Source: Kribbella amoyensis (GTDB lineage: Bacteria > Actinomycetota > Actinomycetes > Propionibacteriales > Kribbellaceae). From it: a DNA stretch of 64,000 bases. The stretch covers positions 1,612,001 to 1,676,000 of the forward strand of contig NZ_VIVK01000001.1 in NCBI RefSeq assembly GCF_007828865.1, in the 5' to 3' direction. A model generated the notes under the pieces. It had not been told where the DNA came from, made no database searches, and saw only the letters and a program-made list of their open reading frames with translations. A program made the translations under genes and the position numbers. This document shows positions 1-7,288 of the stretch, in pieces. Numbering within the stretch: position 1 is the stretch's first letter; every line of letters starts with the position of its first letter.

Positions 1-39
1 GGCGATCACCCAGAAGCCGGTGCCGTGGGCGAACCGCAT
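1..39 (-). CDS. N-terminal start of a probable MFS transporter (partial)
   Basis: Only the first 13 codons are in the window; they read MRFAHGTGFWVIA on the minus strand. The ATG is preceded by GGGAGAAGG, a good ribosome binding site. The start resembles the opening of actinobacterial major facilitator transporters, with a short basic segment leading into the first membrane helix, but 13 residues do not prove a family. It is divergent from the LysR gene that starts 130 bases away, the usual arrangement for a LysR regulator and its target. Confidence 0.4.
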   Translation of the reverse strand, partial: MRFAHGTGFWVIA

Positions 40-169
40 CCTTCTCCCGGTCACGGTCGCCTCACCGGGGTCGGTCAGTGTTGTCATAAGGCCAGGGTGA
101 CCCCGGAGATCTATCGAGTCCAACGAATCTTCTTGCACGCTCTGATCGCCGATCGCGATAATTCGTCCC

Positions 170-1072
170 GTGGACTCGAGACAGCTGGAGTACTTCGTCG
201 CGGTCGCCGAGGAGCTGAGCTTCACCCGCGCGGCCCAGCGGCTCGTCACGGTCCAGTCCACCGTCTCGGCCGCGATCCGCACGCTGGAGGCGGACCTGAA
301 GACGACGTTGTTCGACCGGTCGACCCGGCGGGTCACGCTGACCGCGGCCGGACAGGCGTTGCTCCCAGAGGCCAAGGCGGCCCTGGAGGCGCTGGACCGA
401 GCTCGGTCCGTCGTCGAGGAGGCGTCGACCGGTCTGCGCGGCAGTCTGCGGATCGGGACGATGACCCGGCTCGGCCTGGTCGACCTGGCCGCCCTGCTCG
501 GCGCGTTCCACCAGCGGTATCCGCTCGTCGACGTCCAGGTCACCACCTCGCCGACCGGGTCCAGCGGGCTCGCCGACGACGTCCGGCACGGCCGCCTGGA
601 CGTCGCGCTGGTCGGGCTCGGCCGGGCGGAGATGGCCGGCCTCACCGCGCGCGAGCTGGCGACGGTACCGTTCGTCGCCCTGGTGCCGTCGACGCATCGG
701 CTCGCGACCCGGGAGTCGGTCGAGCTGGCTGAGCTGGCGGGTGAGCGGTTCGTCGACATGCTGCACGGATTCGGCAACCGGACCACGGTGGACCGGGCGT
801 TCGACCTGGCCGGTCATCCCCGGCGGGTCCAGGTCGAGGTGCCGGACCTGACCACGGTGCCCGAGTACGTCCGGGCCGGGCTGGGCGTCGCCGTCGTCCC
901 GGAGCTGGAGCGGCAGTCCGTCGCCGGCGTGACCAGGCTGCCGCTGGCCGACGGGAACCTGAGCTGGACGTTGTCGACGGTGACGTCGAGCGGACGGCCG
1001 CCGAGCCGCGCCGTCGCCGCACTGCTCGACCTGGTCGCGGACGCGATCCGCCCGGGTGGGACGTACTTCTAA
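170..1072 (+). CDS. LysR family transcriptional regulator
   Basis: This 300-residue protein has the full LysR length. Residues 1-60 form the winged helix-turn-helix, with the typical order DSRQLEYFVAVAEELSFTRAAQRL followed by QSTVSAAIRTLE. From about residue 90 it continues as the two-lobed periplasmic-binding-protein-like effector domain (LRIGTMTRLGLVDL). The GTG start gives the normal N-terminus directly before the HTH. It is divergent from the truncated transporter gene at the left edge, which is the likely regulated target together with its own promoter. The effector is unknown. Confidence 0.9.
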   Translation: MDSRQLEYFVAVAEELSFTRAAQRLVTVQSTVSAAIRTLEADLKTTLFDRSTRRVTLTAAGQALLPEAKAALEALDRARSVVEEASTGLRGSLRIGTMTRLGLVDLAALLGAFHQRYPLVDVQVTTSPTGSSGLADDVRHGRLDVALVGLGRAEMAGLTARELATVPFVALVPSTHRLATRESVELAELAGERFVDMLHGFGNRTTVDRAFDLAGHPRRVQVEVPDLTTVPEYVRAGLGVAVVPELERQSVAGVTRLPLADGNLSWTLSTVTSSGRPPSRAVAALLDLVADAIRPGGTYF

Positions 1073-1133
1073 GTTCTCGCCCGGAATCTCGCGCCGGAAT
1101 GCGGGAGGGGTCGGCGGCGTTGTGTCGGTCGGC

Positions 1134-1153
1134 TTTGGTGATGGATCACCAAA
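1134..1153. promoter_or_regulatory. Perfect 9-bp-arm palindrome upstream of the sugar ABC ATPase gene
   Basis: TTTGGTGAT and ATCACCAAA are separated by two bases (GG). The palindrome lies 83 bases before the chosen start at 1237 and 61 bases after the LysR stop. Its length and symmetry fit an operator for a dimeric regulator. Sugar ABC ATPases of this type are often under LacI or GntR control, but no such regulator is encoded here, so the binding protein is unknown. Confidence 0.5.
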
Positions 1154-1236
1154 ACTCGCAGACACCCACATCCCTGGGGGCCTTTGCTACGGATCGTCCG
1201 GCACGTACCTGCCGGCGAAGGACGGAAGGACGCGAG

Positions 1237-2310
1237 ATGGCGACTGTTTCCTACAAGGGCGCGACCCGGATCTACCCCGGGACCGAGCTCCCCGCTGTGG
1301 ACCGGCTGGACCTGGACATCGAGGACGGCGAGTTCATGGTGCTCGTCGGCCCGTCCGGCTCCGGCAAGTCCACCGCGTTGCGCATGCTGGCCGGCCTCGA
1401 GGAGGTCAACGACGGCGCGATCTTCATCGGCGACCGGGACGTGACCGACCGGCCGCCGAAGGACCGCGACATCGCGATGGTGTTCCAGAACTACGCGCTC
1501 TACCCGCACATGTCGGTCGCCGACAACATGGGCTTCGCGCTGAAGATGCAGGGCCTGTCCAAGGACGAGCGGAACCAGCGCGTCCAGGAAGCGGCCAAGC
1601 TGCTCGGCCTGGAGGAGTATCTCGAACGCAAGCCGAAGGCCTTGTCCGGCGGTCAGCGCCAGCGCGTCGCGATGGGCCGCGCGATCGTCCGCAACCCGCA
1701 CGTGTTCCTGATGGACGAACCGCTGTCGAACCTCGACGCCAAGCTCCGGGTCCAGACCCGCACCCAGATCGCCGAACTGCAGCACCGGCTCGGCGTGACC
1801 ACGGTGTACGTCACCCACGACCAGATCGAGGCAATGACGATGGGCGACCGGGTCGCGGTCCTCAAGGACGGGCAGCTCCAGCAGGTCGACACCCCGCTGA
1901 ACCTCTACGACGCCCCACGGAACAAGTTCGTCGCCGGGTTCATCGGCTCCCCCGCGATGAACCTGATCGAGGCGCGGATCGTCGACGGCGGCGCCAAGAT
2001 CGGCGACTACCTGGTCCCGATCGAGCGCAGCCTGCTGGCGAAGGCGGGTGACGACGAGACCCTGACGCTCGGCATCCGCCCGGAGGCGTTCCACCTCGCC
2101 GACGACGGCCTGCCGGTCCGGGTCTCCGTGATCGAGGAACTCGGCTCCGACGCATACCTCTACGGCACGGCGGACCACACCGACGACCAGGTGATCGCCC
2201 GGATCACCACCCGCACCCACGGCGACAAGGGCGAGATCCTGCACCTCGCTCCCCAGCCCGACAAGCTGCACGTCTTCTCCTCCTCGACCGAGGAGCGGCT
2301 GAACCCGTAG
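1237..2310 (+). CDS. ugpC: Sugar ABC transporter ATP-binding protein, MsmK/UgpC family
   Basis: This is the 357-residue cytoplasmic ATPase of a carbohydrate ABC importer. Walker A is GPSGSGKST, the signature is LSGGQRQRVAMGRA and Walker B is VFLMDEPLSNLDAKL, followed by the switch histidine in YVTHDQ. The C-terminal 120 residues match the regulatory TOBE/MalK-like domain (LGIRPEAFHL). The ATG at 1237 is preferred over upstream in-frame starts because GGAAGGA lies just before it and the protein then begins MATVSYKGATRIYP, the normal family start. No permease or binding-protein genes adjoin it, which is typical of MsmK/UgpC ATPases that serve several importers. The ugpC symbol denotes family, not a proven glycerol-phosphate role. 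Confidence 0.92.
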   Translation: MATVSYKGATRIYPGTELPAVDRLDLDIEDGEFMVLVGPSGSGKSTALRMLAGLEEVNDGAIFIGDRDVTDRPPKDRDIAMVFQNYALYPHMSVADNMGFALKMQGLSKDERNQRVQEAAKLLGLEEYLERKPKALSGGQRQRVAMGRAIVRNPHVFLMDEPLSNLDAKLRVQTRTQIAELQHRLGVTTVYVTHDQIEAMTMGDRVAVLKDGQLQQVDTPLNLYDAPRNKFVAGFIGSPAMNLIEARIVDGGAKIGDYLVPIERSLLAKAGDDETLTLGIRPEAFHLADDGLPVRVSVIEELGSDAYLYGTADHTDDQVIARITTRTHGDKGEILHLAPQPDKLHVFSSSTEERLNP

Positions 2311-2344
2311 TACGGCCACTCGGCTCGACACGTACTACGCACCC

Positions 2345-2374
2345 GGCCCCGGACGGATCCCTCTGTCCGGGGCC
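2345..2374 (+). terminator. Hairpin terminator after the ABC ATPase gene
   Basis: GGCCCCGGAC and GTCCGGGGCC form a perfect 10-bp stem around a 10-base loop, 34 bases after the ugpC-type stop and just before the next start at 2380. There is no strong U tract (TTAGGG follows), as is usual for high-GC actinobacterial terminators. Confidence 0.7.
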
Positions 2375-2379
2375 TTAGG

Positions 2380-2817
2380 GTGATCCGGGTGACGTGGAGT
2401 TCCGGGGATCCCGGCGTACTGGAGTTGCCGTCGGGCCGGCGGATCCGGGGGCGAGGCCTGCGCAATCCGCTGCCGACGGGACCGGATCCGGAGTACGGGG
2501 TCTATCTGCTCGGTAAGGAACCACCCGCGGTCAGCTGGGAGAGTACGTGGGTGCGGTGGCCCGACTTCCGGTTGCCCGCTGACGGTTCGGCGGCGCGCGT
2601 GGTCTTCGCGGAGGCGCTGGAGCGGGCGGGGTCCGAGCGGGTCGAGTTCGCCTGCGGTGGTGGGCGCGGGCGGACCGGTACGGCGTTGGCGTGCTTGGCG
2701 GTGCTCGACGGCGTACCGGCTGAGCGGGCTGTCGCATACGTTCGCGAGCACTACGACCGGCACGCGGTGGAGACGCCCTGGCAGAAACGGTTCGTGCGGC
2801 GGTTCAAATCCGATTGA
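2380..2817 (+). CDS. Small PTP-like phosphatase
   Basis: This 145-residue cytoplasmic protein carries CGGGRGRTG near residue 90. That fits the C-x5-R-(S/T) P-loop of the protein tyrosine/dual-specificity phosphatase superfamily, with the Cys as nucleophile and the Arg binding phosphate. The hydrophobic helix after the loop (ALACLAVLDGV) is also typical. The histidine that normally precedes the catalytic Cys is replaced (FAC instead of VHC). A conserved Asp general acid could be WPDF near residue 64. The GTG start lies directly after the terminator hairpin. The substrate is unknown. It runs into the RidA gene with overlapping or near-adjacent starts, so the two are probably co-transcribed. Confidence 0.7.
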   Translation: MIRVTWSSGDPGVLELPSGRRIRGRGLRNPLPTGPDPEYGVYLLGKEPPAVSWESTWVRWPDFRLPADGSAARVVFAEALERAGSERVEFACGGGRGRTGTALACLAVLDGVPAERAVAYVREHYDRHAVETPWQKRFVRRFKSD

Positions 2818-2831
2818 CCGGCGGTGGCGTT

Positions 2832-3245
2832 GTGCCGTTGGCTCAGGGTGTGACGATCGAACGGAGCAATCCGGCCGGGCTGCACGCGACGCCGGGCTAC
2901 CACCACGTGACCAAGGTCGAAGCCGGGCAGCTCGTCTTCCTGGCCGGCCAGTGCCCGCTGCAGGAATCGGGCGAGCTCGCGCCCGGCGGGCTCTCCGGGC
3001 AGACCGCGCAGGTGATCGACAACATCCTGCTCGCCCTCGCCTCGGTGAACGCGAAACCCGACGACGTCGTGCGGACGGTGATCTACGTGGCGAGCGCCGA
3101 CCGCGACGACCTGGCCGCGGTCTGGACCCAGCTGAACGACTCGTCGCTCGGCCTGGCCTTCAGCACCGCCAGTACCTTGCTCGGGGTCGCCCAGCTCGGC
3201 TTCCCGGGCCAGCTCGTCGAGATCGACGTCACCGTCGCACTCTGA
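2832..3245 (+). CDS. RidA/YjgF/Rid family protein
   Basis: This protein of about 137 residues has the RidA fold, with segments VFLAGQCPL, QVIDNILLALASVNAKPDDVVRTVIYV and PGQLVEIDVTVAL. Family members hydrolyse reactive enamine/imine intermediates, though many divergent members, this one included, lack proven deaminase activity. Three starts are possible: TTG 2814 (overlapping the previous stop), GTG 2832 and GTG 2850. 2832 was chosen for the weak GGTGG upstream; 2850 would give the more family-like start MTIERSNPAG. It converges with clpX with no spacer (3245/3246). Confidence 0.85.
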   Translation: MPLAQGVTIERSNPAGLHATPGYHHVTKVEAGQLVFLAGQCPLQESGELAPGGLSGQTAQVIDNILLALASVNAKPDDVVRTVIYVASADRDDLAAVWTQLNDSSLGLAFSTASTLLGVAQLGFPGQLVEIDVTVAL

Positions 3246-4487
<1,242 letters not shown>

Positions 4488-4496
4488 GGATCCACC

Positions 4497-4538
4497 TTTC
4501 AGATGATGTGATCATTTGGATGATAGCAACATCTGAAA
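4497..4538. promoter_or_regulatory. Inverted-repeat operator between clpX and the TetR gene
   Basis: TTTCAGATG (4497-4505) and CATCTGAAA (4530-4538) are perfect 9-base arms around a 24-base AT-rich centre that also holds TGATCA. This is one of the few AT-rich stretches in the area, so it probably contains the divergent promoters. The left arm overlaps the clpX ribosome binding site. The likely binder is the adjacent TetR protein. Confidence 0.6.
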
Positions 4539-4564
4539 TACGCTGGGCCTGTGCGAGGCCACCG

Positions 4565-5608
4565 ATGCCGCTGACCCGGGCCGAGGCCCAGGCGCTCACT
4601 CGTGCCCGCCTTCTGAGCGCGGCCCAGGCGGAGTTCACCGAGCATGGGTACGACACCGCCAAGATCGACCGCATCGCCGCCCGCGCCGACCTCACCAGGG
4701 GTGCGGTGTACTCGAACTTCCCGAGCAAACGAGCCTTGTACTACGCCGCGCTCGCGGAAGCCGCCGACAGCCCTGGACGGGCCCGACGAGCCTCGCCGGT
4801 GGGAGGCGGGCCGGCCGAGGTGGTGCGCGGCTTTGCGACGGCCTGGTTGGATCGGCCGATCTCACGGTGGGACAGGTTGTCGGCCGACCTGGTCCCGCAG
4901 CTTGTCGGCGACGGGGACACGCGCACGCAGTACGCCCAACTCCTGGAGCTGAGCGCGATCCTGCTCGCCCTCGCATTGGAGGACGCGGGCGCGTCCGGCC
5001 GCCGGGTACGCCTCGCGAAGCTCGTCCTCGCCACGCTTCACGGCGCCGACCAGCTCGTCACCGCGGCCCCAGGGTTTGTCCAGCCACTCGACGTCATCCG
5101 ATCTTGCGAGGAGCTGGCCGACCTGGATCTGCCCGACCAGTGGCAGCCGCCTCCGGCGACTCCCCCGGTCCGGCCGGCCAACGAGGTGTTTGTGCCACCT
5201 CCAGGCGTCATGCCGGACGGGCTGTTCGTCGTCCTCGGGCTCAATCGCCTGACCGCCGTCGAGGATGCGGTGCGCTCGGCTCCCCCGGGGACGCCGGTGA
5301 CCATCGCCCTGGTCTCCGAGCGCCCCGCCGAACTCGGCCCGCTCACTCGCCTCGTCGTCCAGCGGACTGCCAGTTGCCTCCAGCAAGCAGTTTGCGGGCC
5401 ACGTCTCCCCCACCTGATCCACGACGGAGGAGGTGTTCTCGCCGACGCCCTCAGCATCGAGGTGATCGCGAACAACCTCGAGTACGCGGCCCACGCGGTC
5501 GACGGCCGGATCGTGATCCGCGCCGAAGGCTTCGGCGCCACCTACGCGATCACCCGGTCCGCCGACGCGGTCCCTGAGCGTCCGTTGGGCCCGACGCTCA
5601 GGCGGTGA
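4565..5608 (+). CDS. TetR family regulator with an extra C-terminal domain
   Basis: This protein is 347 residues, against about 200 for a standard TetR. Residues 1-60 are a clear TetR helix-turn-helix (AALTRARLLSAAQAEFTEHGYD, then RAVYSNFPSKRALYYAAL). A helical ligand-binding region runs to about residue 190. The final 130 residues, beginning around FVPPPGVMPDGLFVVLGLNRL, form an alternating strand/helix region that I do not recognise. The ATG at 4565 is preferred to the ORF start at 4508, which would lie inside the inverted repeat. It probably represses itself and clpX through that repeat. It overlaps the convergent membrane protein gene by 11 bases. Confidence 0.8.
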   Translation: MPLTRAEAQALTRARLLSAAQAEFTEHGYDTAKIDRIAARADLTRGAVYSNFPSKRALYYAALAEAADSPGRARRASPVGGGPAEVVRGFATAWLDRPISRWDRLSADLVPQLVGDGDTRTQYAQLLELSAILLALALEDAGASGRRVRLAKLVLATLHGADQLVTAAPGFVQPLDVIRSCEELADLDLPDQWQPPPATPPVRPANEVFVPPPGVMPDGLFVVLGLNRLTAVEDAVRSAPPGTPVTIALVSERPAELGPLTRLVVQRTASCLQQAVCGPRLPHLIHDGGGVLADALSIEVIANNLEYAAHAVDGRIVIRAEGFGATYAITRSADAVPERPLGPTLRR

Positions 5609-6008
5609 TGAGGCCGATGCCGAGGGTCAGGACGCCGACGGCGAGGGCGGCGGCGCCGAGCCAGAGGATCCAGAGGAACTGGTTCGGCCGAGTACGGTCC
5701 TTCCCGGCCGACGAGGCGAAGAATCCGCCGGACATCAGGATCGCCGCGACCGGCAACGCGAGGCGGCCGACCCACACCCAGAATCCGCTCAGCCCGGTCG
5801 AGTCGACGTACAACAGCCCGACCAGACTCAGGATCACCAGGACGCCGGCATGTGCGTGCCCGGCTCGAGCGAACGACTTCTGGAAGTCCGTCATCGGCAC
5901 CTGACCCCGGACGATCTTGGTCATGAAGTACCCGCCGGCCTGGATCGTCACGATGGTCAACAGGATGACGCCCGCGATGATCCGGGACGGGTCGCTCAAT
6001 GCGGTCAT
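5598..6008 (-). CDS. Four-helix membrane protein of unknown function
   Basis: This 136-residue protein has four predicted membrane segments (IIAGVILLTIVTIQAGGYFM, HAGVLVILSLVGLLYV, a segment around RLALPVAAILMSGGFFA, and LWILWLGAAALAVGVLTLGIGLI). A conserved-looking HAHAG motif precedes helix 2. I do not recognise the family. The ATG at 6008 has AAGGAG 11 bases upstream, overlapping the end of the DoxX-like gene, so the two are translated as one operon. The shared MerR-type control region suggests a joint role with the DoxX-like protein, but none can be named. Confidence 0.65.
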   Translation of the reverse strand: MTALSDPSRIIAGVILLTIVTIQAGGYFMTKIVRGQVPMTDFQKSFARAGHAHAGVLVILSLVGLLYVDSTGLSGFWVWVGRLALPVAAILMSGGFFASSAGKDRTRPNQFLWILWLGAAALAVGVLTLGIGLITA

Positions 6009-6024
6009 GGAGTTTCTTGCTCCT

Positions 6025-6558
6025 TCAGGAGTGGTCGGCGGGGTGGGGAACATCGGTCGGTCGCGCCGGGACGCGGGGACGGAGCGCAGTACGGTCGGCC
6101 GATCGGGCGACCCAGACGGCCACCGCGATGTAGAGGACCTGCTCGGGAATTCGCTGCCACAACGGTGTCGCCTGTGCTCCGTTGGCGAACTCGATGTGCT
6201 CGACCGCCTCGTACACGTTGGCCGGCAGCAACGCCACGAACAGCGCGGCCAGCGACCACCCGGCCGCCCATCGCGTCGCGGACACGACCAGGCCGATCGC
6301 GCCGAGCAGTTCGAGGACCCCGGTCAGGTAGACGACCGCATCGGCGTACGGCACGAACAGCGGCACGATCCGGACCATGTCCGCGTGGTTCGGCATCACG
6401 GTGACGCCGGCCGGGACGAAGTGCGCGCTCGCCGTGAGCACGAGCATCAACGCCAACCCGTGCGCCGCGCTCACCGGCCAACTCGCGAACCGCCGGACGC
6501 CGAGCGCACCGAGCCCTCGCAGTATCACCGTGCCGAGCACCAGGACGGCGACGATCAT
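6025..6558 (-). CDS. DoxX-like membrane protein
   Basis: This 177-residue protein has four membrane helices in the DoxX/DoxX-like arrangement: ILRGLGALGV at the start, the motif SAHFVPAG, then a helix with YLTGVLELLGAIGLV, and ALLPANVYEAVEH. The family is linked to quinone and redox membrane functions, but no activity is assigned for this member. It is the first gene of a two-gene unit divergent from a MerR regulator. The leader carries CCCCTCC read on the plus strand, giving GGAGGGG on the minus strand as ribosome binding site. Expression is probably controlled by the MerR protein through the dyads at 6578-6617. Confidence 0.75.
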   Translation of the reverse strand: MIVAVLVLGTVILRGLGALGVRRFASWPVSAAHGLALMLVLTASAHFVPAGVTVMPNHADMVRIVPLFVPYADAVVYLTGVLELLGAIGLVVSATRWAAGWSLAALFVALLPANVYEAVEHIEFANGAQATPLWQRIPEQVLYIAVAVWVARSADRTALRPRVPARPTDVPHPADHS

Positions 6559-6577
6559 GACAACCCCTCCTTCGAGT

Positions 6578-6617
6578 GGATAGTGAAGCTATCCGTTAAT
6601 GGATAGTGCTACTGTCC
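6578..6617. promoter_or_regulatory. Tandem dyads in the DoxX/MerR divergent promoter
   Basis: Two related inverted repeats lie 23 bp apart centre to centre. GGATAG-TGAAG-CTATCC (6578-6594) is perfect. GGATAGT-GCT-ACTGTCC (6601-6617) has one mismatch. Both share the half-site GGATAGTG. They fill the short, locally AT-rich gap between the divergent genes and are the obvious target of the MerR-family protein. Confidence 0.65.
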
Positions 6618-6645
6618 ACCCGAAGTCAAGGAAGGGCAAGGGCCG

Positions 6646-7272
6646 ATGCGCATCGCTGAACTGAGCCGGCAGTCGGGCGTCCCCGTCCCGACGATCAAGT
6701 ACTACCTCCGGGAGAACCTGCTCCCACCGGGCGAACGGACCAGCCCGAACCAGGCCAGCTACGGCGACCAGCACCTCCGCCGACTGCGGCTCATCCGTGC
6801 CCTGGTCGACCTCGGCAAGGTCCCGATCGCCCAGGTCAAGGACGTGATCGCCGGCCTGGATTCCGAAGACCTCCCCCTGCACGACCAGATCGGCCGCGCC
6901 CACCGCGCGATCACCCGCACCCCACCGGCATCCCCGGCGCCGAGCTCAGCGGCAACCGCCCGCGTCCAGGCCCTGCTCGAATCCCGCGGCTGGACCGTCG
7001 AACCCGACGCGCCCGCCCTCACGACCCTGGCCGACACGGTCGCCGCCTTCGAAGCACTGGGCCAGGACCACCTGATCCCCCTGCTCGACGCCTACGCGGA
7101 AGCCGTCGAGAAGTTCACCGCCCTCGAGATCCAGGCCGTCACCACCCGCCGAACCCCCGACCAGATCGCCGAAAGCGTCGTCATCGGCACCATCCTCGGC
7201 GAAACCCTGATCACCAGCCTCCGCCTCCTCGCCCAAGAATCCCTCTCCGCCACCGAGTGGAAGAAGGCCTGA
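6646..7272 (+). CDS. MerR family transcriptional regulator
   Basis: This 208-residue protein has the MerR winged helix in residues 1-70 (MRIAELSRQSGVPVPTIKYYLRENLLPP, then RRLRLIRALVDLGKV). The C-terminal 130 residues are helical and lack the cysteine pairs of metal-responsive MerR proteins, so the signal is probably organic. The ATG is preceded by AAGGAAGGGCAAGGG. It is divergent from the DoxX-like operon and separated from it by tandem dyads, so it probably controls that operon and itself. It converges with dnaB, leaving 16 bases between stops. Confidence 0.88.
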   Translation: MRIAELSRQSGVPVPTIKYYLRENLLPPGERTSPNQASYGDQHLRRLRLIRALVDLGKVPIAQVKDVIAGLDSEDLPLHDQIGRAHRAITRTPPASPAPSSAATARVQALLESRGWTVEPDAPALTTLADTVAAFEALGQDHLIPLLDAYAEAVEKFTALEIQAVTTRRTPDQIAESVVIGTILGETLITSLRLLAQESLSATEWKKA

Positions 7273-7288
7273 CCCCTGGGCCGGGACG

